DNA of 64,000 nt from Eimeria necatrix. Lineage: Eukaryota > Apicomplexa > Conoidasida > Eucoccidiorida > Eimeriidae. The stretch is from NCBI RefSeq assembly GCF_000499385.1, contig NW_013655000.1, positions 62,001 to 126,000 of the forward strand. The letters are read 5' to 3'. The notes beneath the pieces are model-generated. The model saw only the letters and a program-made list of their open reading frames with translations, searched no databases and was not told where the DNA came from. Of the stretch, positions 33,282 through 44,800 are shown piece after piece. The stretch's first letter is position 1. Every line of letters starts with the position of its first letter. Both the position numbers and the translations under genes were made by a program.

Positions 33282-35156
33282 TCAAATGTCGTCCAGTTGT
33301 AAAAGGTCCCCGAATTCACGCACGATATCCTCAGAAGAAATGCGCTTGGCTCTGCTTGGTTCAATCAGCCGGATGACCAACTGTTGCCACTTCGCGCTTG
33401 CCCTACTGTTCCGCAGCTCTAGTGCTACAACGTTGGTGCCTGTCTCCTGAAGGCTCAAAATATCCCTAAATTGGCTGCCGCTGAAGAGCTCGTATAAGAG
33501 AACCCCTAAGCTCCACAAGTCGCACTTCTCATGAACCTTGGCAGCGAATCCGCTACTTTCAGAATTTTTTAAGTCCGCCATTAGCTGTGGCTCAACAAAA
33601 CGTGGGTTTATCCTCGCGGAGAGAGGTAGGCTGTCTCCGAAACGGGTAGCCGCATCCAACCCCCCCAAAAGTACAGTGCCGTGGGTGTTTACAAACAGAT
33701 TAGCCCATTCTAGGCGGTTGTGACTAACGCCTAACCTCTGCAAGTTAAGCGTTTCGATAACGAGCGTTCTTGCTACATAGTTAATGCCTAAATTGGCATC
33801 GAGTCCAGGCGCACGCAGAGCGGATAACGTCCTCTCTAGGTCTCCCACGAGCTCCTCATAAGCTTCTGCATCCTTCAAAACTACGTAATTACCACACACA
33901 GTTTCTGCAGCCAGCCCCTCCAAGCTCGCTGTAAACAGAGGCACCAAGAGTCCACTGTGACTCGTCGCCAGGGCCATATCTGTACCTCCATGAGCAAGAG
34001 CCGTTGCTTTCATTTCCTCCACCACAGCCGTCGTCCTGTTTGGAGAGCTACGCAGTGTATCAAATACGCGGATGCGGACAGTTAGCACTGCATACGTGCG
34101 TACATCTCTAACTGCTACAAATATGCTGCTATGTTCAAATTTAATAATGCGGACGATCTCCATCTGCCGTTTGGCATACTCTGGGGCAGAAACAACGTCA
34201 GAAAAGCGGATACAAGTGCCTACCAATCCTCGTGTGGCCCCATGCGAGAGTACCGCACCTACAGCTTCTGCCATTCCTCGGTTAGTGGCACTGAAGGCTT
34301 CCTCAGCAGGCTTTGCAGAAAAATAATGCGCCGCCAACTCTGCCGCGAAGTATACAACATCCTTCCCTTTTTGTGTTGCGGAGGCAAGCTTCTCTTGGTC
34401 CAGCAATTTTGGATCGAAGGGAGAGACATTTTGTGTGGGAAGCGTGCCAGGCTCTGCTGGATATGAAGCTGAAGCTGTGGGCTGCACTGTTCGTATCCCC
34501 TCTGCCACTTGCGGTCGTTCAGACCTCAAAACCTCAGGTTTTGAAGAAGGAACACGCGGGCTGGGTGATCCGGTATTGGGAATATCTCGTGCTGAAACTG
34601 GCATCAATGAAGCTAATGGCTGCATCTCCCGCCCTTCCTTTGCACCTTGTGACCTTTCAAGCCATTTCACAGGGCTCTGCGCTACAAATTGTGCAGGAAC
34701 AGTGTCATGTGCAGCGAGATTCTGCGAACTTGGCATCCTCACTGCCATATGTACATGCTCAACCTTCCCCGCATCGTCCAGCAACAAATGGGGGGGGCCT
34801 TGCTCGGGCGGCCCGTCGCCGTCCTTCAAAAGGAGCCATGGTGAAGTAGAAGGGTACTGTACAGAAGGCGTATCTGGTTTTCCCTCACGAATGAACAAGT
34901 GCACTGCATTAATAAGCGCGTTTCTCTTCACAAAGTATTGCGAAGCCCCCAAAACACCACAAGCGAACAGGAATACCAGTGCAGTCCACAAGGCAATGTG
35001 CACGCTTCCTTTTTTCCGGGACCGAAGCATCCCTTTTGTATCAGCCACCTTGTTTTCATAGTTCTTATTGTCCCTCATCTGCATAACTTCAGCTTCACCG
35101 TAAGCCTTATCCGAAGCTGCAGCAGCAAGACTCCGGATTTGCATTGCGTCTTGCAT
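33282..35156 (-). CDS. rhoptry-kinase-like protein, predicted pseudokinase (copy 2)
   Basis: Intronless ORF of 624 residues from the ATG at 35156 (the open frame runs further upstream without an ATG). An in-frame ATG at 35030 would place a signal-peptide-like stretch, MLRSRKKGSVHIALW followed by a hydrophobic core, right at the N-terminus, and may be the true start. A Pro/Ser-rich spacer follows, then a kinase fold. The catalytic loop is VSHNRLEWANLFVN (HNR for HRD, Asn kept), the DFG site reads GGLD, the APE site is EPQL, and the C-lobe has KCDLWSLGVLLYELFSGSQF and RISSEDIVREFGDL. The pattern of lost residues matches copy 1 closely, so the two arose by tandem duplication after, or with, loss of catalysis. 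Export to rhoptries is inferred from the family, not seen directly. Confidence 0.85.
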   Translation of the reverse strand: MQDAMQIRSLAAAASDKAYGEAEVMQMRDNKNYENKVADTKGMLRSRKKGSVHIALWTALVFLFACGVLGASQYFVKRNALINAVHLFIREGKPDTPSVQYPSTSPWLLLKDGDGPPEQGPPHLLLDDAGKVEHVHMAVRMPSSQNLAAHDTVPAQFVAQSPVKWLERSQGAKEGREMQPLASLMPVSARDIPNTGSPSPRVPSSKPEVLRSERPQVAEGIRTVQPTASASYPAEPGTLPTQNVSPFDPKLLDQEKLASATQKGKDVVYFAAELAAHYFSAKPAEEAFSATNRGMAEAVGAVLSHGATRGLVGTCIRFSDVVSAPEYAKRQMEIVRIIKFEHSSIFVAVRDVRTYAVLTVRIRVFDTLRSSPNRTTAVVEEMKATALAHGGTDMALATSHSGLLVPLFTASLEGLAAETVCGNYVVLKDAEAYEELVGDLERTLSALRAPGLDANLGINYVARTLVIETLNLQRLGVSHNRLEWANLFVNTHGTVLLGGLDAATRFGDSLPLSARINPRFVEPQLMADLKNSESSGFAAKVHEKCDLWSLGVLLYELFSGSQFRDILSLQETGTNVVALELRNSRASAKWQQLVIRLIEPSRAKRISSEDIVREFGDLLQLDDI

Positions 35157-37910
35157 TTTGGACGTATATTTCCATCCAAGGCGCCTGCTTGGTGTCAAAG
35201 ACTTTGATATACTGTGGGGGGAAAAAACTCAGGGCGGAGATCCAACAACGCATTGAAGCCTAACCGCACGAAGATAGCTTGGCCCACAGGGTAGCCAAAA
35301 GTGGGCAGCAAAAGCACTACGATGCGCTGTTGATAGCCTGAATTCTTCACTTGTAGATACGATCACGTATACATACTACAGAAGCATCCATATCCGCCCA
35401 AACCATGAGCACAAATGAGCGAAGACGCAGCGCGTGTGGGCCGAGGTCTGCATGATGAAGGAAACCCCCGAATCACAATGAAACGTTCGCGTGGGTTCAG
35501 CAATTTTTTGTCTAGAAAACCCTCCAAACTTTTCCTGTTGATGAGTGAAATGGAAACAAGCAGGCGCCGATGCCCCACAGGGAGTTGATTGACCCATTCG
35601 AGTTGCGTGGATCCACAGGAGGAAAAGCACACCTGCCATGATGCAGCAATTAAGGACGTGATAGACCAGAAAACGCTCAAAATACTTAAACACTTAATGG
35701 CTCGTAATTGTAAATATGAACAGCATACGTAAAAATATGAGCAACGCAGTTTAGTACTGCACCGGTCGATGGACCACTGCGTTGTGTTACCAACCCCGAT
35801 TTCGTATTGGCCGGTGTTCACACCTCTTTGTCAGCCCCATCGGGAGCTATTGATAAAAGCAACTGTTCGCAATTTCTGGAAGGTCCTTATATAGGAACTC
35901 ATGGGCGGGCAATTCTTTCTTCCTGGTGTCAGCCAGACGCGGCGTTATTCTGCAATGTAATTATCCACCTGGCTGGTGGGTAGATGCTGGCCTAACCATT
36001 GTTGCCCTGGCTTATATGTATGTCACGCAAATTGATTTCTTCAGTACTAGAACACTTAGCTTTTGTTGCTGCTTGCCCGATGGACGAAACTAGCTTGTCC
36101 AGAAACACATGGTCTTGGACTGCTCGGAGCACTTGCTACTGTGGCTCTATGGGAGCTGTACCGTGCTTCACAACTATTTCCATACTACCATCGCTATTGT
36201 CCTGTTGCATTGCTGCAGGCTCTGGAGGGCTTGCCCCTCAACTCAGCAAGGAGCGCACCAAGATGAAGCGCCCAGCTTCAGAACCACTCCTCTGTTAAAC
36301 AACTACAGGCTTTAGAACAATTGCTTTGCCACCGAAGTTTGTAGAGAATATAAGGAAAGACAGGATTTGTCTCTACCCTTCACGCAGATGCTCTGTCTGG
36401 GTTGCCGAGGTAAGAGGCGTCTTCTCGTACGTTCCTCCCCAGTACTTATTGGGCATCGAGCAATAATAAGCGCCAAGATTGGAGGAGTGCTATTAATGCC
36501 GTTGCAACCACTGTCAATGTTCGCCCATAACATCCATGTTCGTGGGCACTTGAGTGGGTTGCCTTGGGTGAGTGACAAGGTTGGCGCTTTGAAGCCTTTC
36601 AAGCCTCTTTTTACTTATAAAAAAAAGCTTCAAAGCGCCAACCTTGTCAATCACCGGAGGCGACCTACTCAAGTGCCCACGCTTAGTGTGAGAATGCAGT
36701 ATAAATTATGTCAAGAATGGAGCGTGTGTGGTTGCAATGAACACAGTTTGCGCGATATGCAACAGATTTACTTCTTAATTTAGTGCTTTGAGAATTCGTG
36801 TGGCGCTGCGGTATACGTAAGTATGAATAGCAATGTGAACGTGAACTGCACTGTGGGCTGACCCTCGCGGATTCTTTACCAAAAGTCTTGCTGATACGTG
36901 ATTTTTATGGTTTGTCTTATCAAAAGTCATCGGAGTGCTTCAGGGGGAACCCTTGCCACCGATTTGCTGCAACCTGTTCAGTAAGGACTGCACGCCAAGT
37001 AACGGAGAAATGTACGAGCGTCCCATGCTTTATTCCTCCAGTCCGTGTTCGCGCTTGTATCGTTTGGGCAGGTCCAGCGCACGACAGTATCGCCTTATTG
37101 AAGCCCTCTACGTAGACTGCGTTTCTGCTATATCGAGCACGGTTCTCACGTTACCAGCTTCTTCGTGTGGCAGCGGCTGTGACACCTCTCACTTTCGTCA
37201 TGCCATGCTCTAGTGGAGGCATATGCCCCGCAGCTGCTACAGCAGTGTTTGTGCCCCGATATTGGTGAAAACGTCCCTGACTCAACATTCAACGCTTCCA
37301 GGTTTTCGCAGTAAGTGCTCCGCTGCCTTTGTGGCACGCTTTCCTATGCACAGATTAATGACAGACATTGTGTGGTCAGCACTAGCCCACAACGCAGCCC
37401 CAAAACGGACCTCTTAGTGGTCTTTCCAAGGGACCGCTGCTGTCTCCAACAAACCTATGATAGGTCGGCGACTTAAGCGGCCTTTATGCCACGCACTTTA
37501 TGACGTTTTCTCCGATTACTATCTATGCTCTTGATACATTTCTCAGTCACGCTGTAGTAGTCATGTGGTGTAGTAACCTAGCCCCTACTGGCGGCAGGCC
37601 TTCAAGTCGGCAACGCTACGTTTCCACAGGGCATCAACCTGCGAAAACCTGGTAATGCCTTGGTTGCGCATAAGTTAGTTTATAGCAACGCGGAATTTAG
37701 TCAAGTATGCACCCGTCAACCACAGGGGCGCATTTGTACTTCAAGAAAATATATATCAAACAGCAGACTGGCAGCAGTTCGTCTGTCAAAGTGCCCAACA
37801 AGCTATGCGCATGTTTCCCTCCCACGTTTAGACACTGCTGATCCAACTCGCAGGGCTAAGCACATGAAGAATGAACTGCATATGTAAGCTGTGTAAGCTG
37901 TGGGGAAGGC
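35157..37910. other. spacer with a large inverted repeat
   Basis: About 2.7 kb. Several ORFs of 60-150 codons exist on both strands (for example 35363-35821 minus and 36367-36783 plus), but none has a recognisable product or a good start context. The large inverted repeat at 36541-36684 is the main structure. Confidence 0.45.
36541..36684. repeat. inverted repeat with about 60-bp arms
   Basis: The left arm (about 36541-36600) starts CGTGGGCACTTGAGT and ends GGTTGGCGCTTTGAAGC. The right arm (about 36622-36682) is its reverse complement with roughly seven mismatches. The loop of about 20 bases is AT-rich (TTTTTACTTATAAAAAA). The mismatches cluster in the middle of each arm, while both ends are nearly perfect. 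Confidence 0.85.
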
Positions 37911-38842
37911 TCACCCTAAGCACAGCGCCACTTGCAATGGAGTAGCATTAAGCTGCACTGCGGCATCCTTCATTAAGCAACAGCACCAACAGCAGTCACT
38001 GTCGTGATTTCTACACGTTTTGTCGACATGCAAGTCCCAACATGCTGTTTTCTGGTGCGCTTGTACTTTTAGACGCCCGATACGCCCAATGGGATTCAAC
38101 CCTGGGTGGCACCCGTCTGTGCTGTGGCAGTGTCCAACATCAACCTTATTCACAGAATCACTAGCAGCAGTGGCGTCCCTTTCCATTCGAGAAGCCGTGC
38201 AGCTGCTAGTGGCAGGGGGCCTCGAAAGAGTAACGAGACCCAAAGGCTCCGCGTGTAAGAAAAGAACATCGAAAGCAGGAAGCCGGAGCATGCGCTGCCG
38301 CTGATGATGCGGTTGCTGCAGAGGAATCAACAGCTCCGTGGGCAGGGCCGCTACCCACAGATTAAGGTCCTGCAGAAGAAGACGCAGCCGGAGCAACAAA
38401 TTCCATAGATTCATGGAGCTGTAAGCTGAGCGCCTGTTGGCAGCAGCAGTGCGCTTGTGCGGCAGCAGCAGCGGCCCCCTCTGAAAATGCATTCGCGTCA
38501 AGAGCACGTGCTGACATGGTGAATAAAGCCAACGCAGTAGCATACCTCAATGAACTTGAGCTCTTCAGACAGGCATTCATTCCTGCCGCTCTTGTGGGTG
38601 CCGTTGCTGGTGCTGCGGTTGCAGTTAGCCTGTATATCCGCTGATACAGCCGCCCGCAGCAACAGCTCCACAAGTCTTTTCCCCAGTGCATGTGCGAGGG
38701 AACTCCTGAGTCCCTGCCTCCATCGTTCACCAGAGAGGAGCCTTGTATGTAACTCATGTTTTTGCCTCTCCTGCTGCAGCTCCTCCATAAGGCGCCTGGG
38801 AAGGCTCCTGACATAAACCGCCGCAGCAACAGCGCCAGTCAT
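37911..38842 (-). CDS. uncharacterised coding segment, probable C-terminus of the bromodomain gene
   Basis: Two exons in phase: 38842-38546 (donor GAG|GTATGC) and 38510-37911 (ends at a stop). Read alone from its ATG this gives 298 residues. Exon 1 is helical and charged (RRLMEELQQERQKHELHTRLL, then SSLAHALGKRLVELLLRAAV). Exon 2 begins HVLLTRMHFQRGPLLLPHKR and ends Cys-rich. It starts only 16 bp after the stop of the bromodomain reading frame. A donor at LQ|GTAGTT (about 38910) spliced to an acceptor just before AAACTGATG (about 38849) would join them in phase. I therefore favour one long gene, with a separate small gene as the alternative. Confidence 0.4.
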
Positions 38843-38857
38843 CAGTTTCTCAGAGCC

Positions 38858-41800
38858 TCAAAATCCACTGCAAACAGGAATTCTATGCCACACAACTACT
38901 TGCAAGCGTGTTCGGCTCAAGGCAGAGGGAAAAGCGGCACCCGCTGCTCCGGCACACGTCTTCTCGTAGTGAAAAGACAGTAACATCAATCCGCACCTGA
39001 TAATCTGGCGCTCCAAGCTAAAAAGACGGCGTCCAGTAATCAAAGACCCTCTATTCTGTTGCCAACCGTGAATGTCAGAGCAGCAGCAACGCGAATTTGA
39101 CTCTGCCCTATCATTCGAAGCAGCGGTACCAAGGGTGGGTGAAAGTGTTGTCGGATCCCCTGTATCTCCTGCTGCTGCTGCCGATGCTGCTGCTAGCTGG
39201 ATGCATGGTGCAACAAGATACTCTCCCTTTGTTGCTAGGACTGCAGCTGCTGCATCTGCTTCATGAAGCCTCAGGTGCAGCAGTACGGGAATAACGGCAG
39301 CAGCAGCAGAGTTGCTGAGTGTGACAAAACGCAGCACCGATACGGAGACAGGGCAACTGCCACCTGCGGCATCTCCTAAAATTTCTGTCAAGGGTCCCAT
39401 GGGCTGGATGCGGACAGTTTGTTGCTGCAGCCACAGCTCAGTCTCTAAGTAGTTGTGGGTTCTGCTATTGCTATTCCTGTTCTCGCCAGCAGCCCAGTTT
39501 CTGCAGCACCGGGTTAGAGTATGGCGTGCGAAGCCACAATGCTGCAGTCTGAGCAAAACAGGACAAACAGTGAGAACCCTGTCCCCGCACCAGGCAGCAT
39601 ACAGTCTTGGGCTTCGATGCAACAGCTGCTATGATGCTCCATCGCCAGGGGCGACAATAGGATACCTGCAGCCAAGCCCTACCCGGCAAGGACTTCGTGC
39701 ACCTCCAGCCATTCAGGCAGCTGCCCCACGCGGCACATCAATTCCAACACGCATGCAGCGTTGTCCTGAGCCGCTGTCGCTGCTGCTGCTGCTGCTGCCG
39801 CTGATTCTGCTACAGCAAGGGTCGCCTCTGCCTGTGTTCCTGTGATCTTACACGCGGGCGTTTCTTCCTCGCCCGTATGTCCTGCAGCGACAAACATTGC
39901 TGGCTTTGTGCCTGTTGCTGTACCTGTTCCCAAGCTGTCCGATGAAATGTCTTCAAGGGTCTCCACTGGCTGTTGGCCCCCTTCTCCCATGAAAAAAGCC
40001 TGGGCTAGAATATCACTGCTCCCCAATGCTTGCCGTTTCCTGCTAGTTCTGCTACAGTTGCTGAGCCGCAGTGTCAGCTTCGGGCGCCGTTTCATGCTAA
40101 TGCTGCCTGTATCGCAGAAAGTAGCCGCCGCTGGCCAAGACAACTCTGCTCCTGCTAATACAACTTCTGTATCTGTTGATGCAGATTCCCCTTGCGTTGC
40201 TTCTCTCTTGACGCTCGCATCCGATGAGTCTGTCGCCCGTGTCGGCCCTGCTGGTGTAGACACAGCCGACGCTGTGGCAGCAGCGGCGCTTGAGAGACCT
40301 GAGTATGCGTTAGACCGCCGATGCTGCAAGCAGGTCAGCAGCGCAGGAAACACAGTGGAGAGCTACAAGTACAGCGGCGGTCTAGACAGAAGATGCAAGT
40401 CCTTGCAGTTTTGCTGGTGCTTTTGCACCTAACTTAGAGGTAGGAAGCGTCTCAGGAGCACAACTCACCGTATACCCCTGAGGTACTGGCCCCTGGCCCC
40501 TGCCCCTCCAGGGCAGCAACAGGAGCTTGGGAGGAGGAACCTTCTTGCGTGTTGATTCTACCACTATGCGAAGCTTTGCTGGCAGCAAATCGTCCCGGGT
40601 TCGTTGCTGCTGTTGCTGCTCAAGATAGTGCAACGCTGCTCCGTTTTGCATGTCGTGCATGTCTACCACCCCTTCCAGTGGCGGCGGCAGTAGCAGGGGA
40701 CTCACACCCGCAGCACCTCCTGCACATGCTGTTGTTCCTGCTGCGATTGCAGCACTGTCTGAATTCGTTGGCAACTGCGGCAGTACCATTCCTGTCAGCC
40801 AAGGCCCCAGAGGCACAGCAGCAGCAGGAGCGGCCGACGGAGGAAGCGCCCCATGGGTTACATCATCAGCAGCTAAAGGAGCAGCAACAGGAATCGCAGG
40901 AGGAGCAGAAACAGGAGCAGGGGAAGCAGCAGCAGCACAAGGCGGAGCAGCTGACATATCTTTCATACCCATCGCCTCTAAAATCTCTGCTGGCGGGGCT
41001 TCAATGATATCAGAAAGTCTCGGCGAGTCTCCCAGTGAGCGGACGGGCAGAAGAGAGCCACCCGCAGTATCCCCTGTTGAAACCGCTGCATTATCTCCTG
41101 CTGGTGCAGCTTCTGCTATTTGTTGGGCTGTAATTTCGGAATACAGGGACGAAGCATTTACTGAAACAGCGGATGCTACCGACGGCCCAGGCGGGGTCTC
41201 AGCACTGTTCAGCGCGACCGACGAAGCATCTATGCCTCGAGTCCCACCTAGAGTTGTCGCAGAGCATGCGCCTGCCGCGGTTTCTCCCACCACTGCTACC
41301 GTCGCGAGCTTCGCCTGAATAGCGGGAGGATCAGCCGACTGAATGGCCGTCAGCTCAGCGGAGGAAGGAAACTGGTAGGCGTCAGAGACTTCATGCTGTA
41401 GCTCCGCGATCTTCTGCTGCTGTTGCAGCTGAGGGTTGCCTCGGTGTGAATATTTTTGATGCTTGTGCTTCTTACTCTTGTGCTTTTTGCTGTCTGTGGC
41501 TGCGGCGGCAACGTCTGCTGTGGGCACGCCTGCGTCTCCACCCAGTTGCTTCACGTGACTGTGTTGCATTGCAAACTCTCCCCGAAAAGCACCATCGCCA
41601 GCCGCATGATAAACAGAAGTCTCAGGAACAACCCCCGTCATATCATTTGCCTGCTGCTGGTGCAAGTTGGTGGGGCCACTGAGCCCAACACTGCCAGGGC
41701 CGTCAGAGTGAAGAGGCCCATCTCCTGCTCCAGATGCGCGCGTCATGGCTTGCTCTTTTTCCTGCATCTCGCGTTGCTGCTGCTGCAGCTGTAAATGCTC

Positions 41801-44800
41801 GTGCTGCAGAAGCTGCTGCTGCTGTTGCAGCTGTTGCAGCTGCTGCTGCAATGTTTCTTGAGTTGCTCCCCTGTCCACAGAGCTGTTGCTTGCATCTTCT
41901 AGCGCATCCTCACCCAGAAGGTCAACGACAAGTGCTCTGCAAGCGTACATAGCAGCGAGTACTCCACTACAGAGTCGTCAACAGTAACAAATGCTACACC
42001 GCCAACAGTGGCACCTGCAACAACTGCATCATCAAGCAGTATGTCTGAAAGTGCACATGCCTGTACTTCGGATCCTTCGCGGCGGCGGCTGCATTTGCTG
42101 CCATTGCTGCAGCGTCATGTGGCTCATCCGAGCCTCGCTGCTGGTGCTGCATCTTGTGGTGTTGCAGTTGTGGGTGGTGCAGGTTAGGGTGCTGCAGTTC
42201 TTGTGGATTTGGTGGCGAGAGTGCTGTTGATTGGTGGTTTCGCCTCTCCAAAAGTTCAGCCCTGGCAGCTGCCAATGCTGCAGCGATGGAAGGCTCTGCT
42301 TCCACTGCTGCTGCGGCTGCTGCTGCCTCTGCATGCTGTAGCACAGGCGGTGCCGCTGCTGCCCCTGCTGCGTTGTGCTGAGCAAAGGCGCGCCAAATAC
42401 GGACGACCCATCGGCGCCATCTGAGTAAAAAAGCATGCAGCACCGAAATCGTCTGAGCCACATACCCATGATGCGTAGCGTCAACAAAAAAGCAACGAGG
42501 AATTGCTTAGCAGAACTAGGGTTTACCTCTCCATGAACTTATCCCGGCTTTTCTCCGCCACACGATGCAACCAACCACACTGCTGGTCGTTCGGGGGATT
42601 GAAGGCCATGCAATTAGAGTACACCTGTTGCAGTTATAAAAGCAACCGCAAAACCGTCGATATATGAGGACTGGGGGCAAATGTGATGTGACGAATGCAA
42701 ATGATGTGAAGAATGCAACGAGAGTGTCGTGGAGGCTGCCAAGAAGCGAACCGTTTGTCTGCCCTACTGTTCAAGGCCCCTATTTCCTCCGCCGCAACTG
42801 CTACGTTTGCTAATGTTACTGAAGCTGTTGCTGCGTACCAGGAACATGTCTTCGAAAAATTCCACCGGATGGCGATAGTCTCGGGCAGTCAGTTTGGTCT
42901 GCAAAGTGTACAGTGGTGGGGGAAGTGTACAGTGGTGGGTGGGAAAACCATCTTAACACGACAGGAACGACAAGACTTATTTCCACCAGAACCCTGGTGT
43001 TTCAAAAGTTAAAATACCCTTCGTTTTCCCATCTCCATGCTGCTGCGGAAGCTTCCTGTGGGCTGCAACCTATCTGCTGTTGCCGCGGCAGCTGTGGCAT
43101 ACCCAGATGGTGCCGTAGTCCATTGGTCTAGCAATGACAGATTTATACGAGGTCTTGACCGCGTCAGGAAGCTCGGGGCTGTCCAAAACTGGAGTGAGGA
43201 AGAGATAAGCGTAACGATCTCCCTTTAGGGGCCTCAGGATCTGACAAAAACCCCACGGAAGCAGCAGCAGCAGAGGCACTTGTGACGCAGCGAACAAACA
43301 TAAGCAGCAACGCATGCGTTAGCAATAACAGCAAAGGCAACAGGAAGGGCTATACAAGTTGGCACGGGCAGGTATCCAGATGAAAGGAAGTACAGAAAGA
43401 TGCCACGCGCCGGCTGGCAAACGTGGACACACTGCAAGGAAAGATAAAGAAACCACGGCTAACATTACGTAGACAGAGGCACAAATAGACACGGAAAACA
43501 GCTACGCCTGTTCAGCCTGACGTTCGCCGTGAGCGGAATATTAGAACGAGAGTACGACACGCTAGGTATTACTGCTTCTAGAGCCGCTTGGACCTTCAAG
43601 CAACAGAAAACCTCCGCACAACAAAATGCTCAAATGAAGTCCAGAATCTTGCAATGATGCGCGGTAGAAAGCGTACATTGTCTCTGCAGTAGATGTACCA
43701 GCTTTTCCCCGTCGAAGAGTTGTCCACATCTATGATCCCTGCAGGTTCAGGCGCAGCCACAGCAGTGACAGCAGCAGAAAAGGGAATGAAGGACGCAAGA
43801 GCAACCGCTCCACAATAGATGGCTCGCGAAGAGTCAGCAGGTTTATTAAGTTGCTGGCCTACAATGTCGTCCCAGACTACCGCCAAAGCCAAAGTCCACC
43901 AGGACTAGCACGCTAAGAACGCACCTTGTCCTGTTTGACCCCCCACATCTCCGTGCCAGGCATACGCAGCACCAATGTGAGCCCCTGATGCTGCAGGGGT
44001 AAGCAGCTCTCTGGAAGGAGAGATACCAGCAAGAACAGAAGCGGCTGGGGCCTCTGAAGCCTTCTCAGGAGCAACACAGAATCCCTCGACCCCTTTTGAC
44101 AAAGTGCCCTCTGAAGCTGAAGCACCGTCCTGTGGTGCAGTCGAATTTCTCATGTACGCGAGTCCGCCTATATAAGGAACCGTTGGAGAAGCCCCCGCCA
44201 CGTCACCACCCGCTCCCTCAGAGCTCGGCTGCTGGTGTTGGAAGTCAGCAGCACCTGAACAATTCGGAGCCGCCGCTGCAGCGGCAAGAACTCCCGTTGC
44301 TGGTAGCGAAACATCGGGCACCGACGATATCCCAGAAGCAGCGCGCTTCGATGATCCCCCGCTTTTGTTCCGAGGCCCCGCCTTCTGCTTTCCGTGAGAA
44401 AACTGCTGCTCAAGTGCTGCCCACAGCTGCGCAGGCATATTCCAGCAGCAGCAGAGCGTGCAGAATCACGGTTAATATAATTCGAGGTTTTAAAACGGCT
44501 CACAGCCCTCCCCAAGACTAAAGCCATTACAGTAACAGCAGGAGTCTAAGTAGAAACCCAGATACAGCAGCACCATTCGATTTAACAGTAGGAATAGTGC
44601 AGCTAGCACAGGCAGCAGAAGCAAGGCATCAGCATCAGTCCCAGCAGGCATATACCTTCGAATCCTTGTACGCCTTCTTGAGATCCTCAAGGCTCCGTGT
44701 CTCCGCCTCAGCGCACAAACGCAGTACAAACTGCCCAGCTGGTGTTGACTCATCGTTGAATCTGCACATACACAGAGTGCACCGAAACCGCTAGGCTTGT

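Noticed and set aside
33000..35200. Plus-strand ORFs of 100-210 codons
   Set aside because: They are antisense shadows of the intronless rhoptry-kinase-like gene.
38498..38842. Resemblance of the helical segment to the N-terminal region of mitochondrial RNA polymerase
   Set aside because: The expected downstream Pro-rich and polymerase motifs are absent.
40650..41318. 222-residue plus-strand Ala/Ser-rich ORF
   Set aside because: It lies antisense to a long exon of the bromodomain gene, which is supported by matching splice phases on the minus strand.
43260..43320. GCAGCAGCAG-type clusters as a CRISPR-like array
   Set aside because: They are simple triplet runs without distinct spacers, in a eukaryotic genome.
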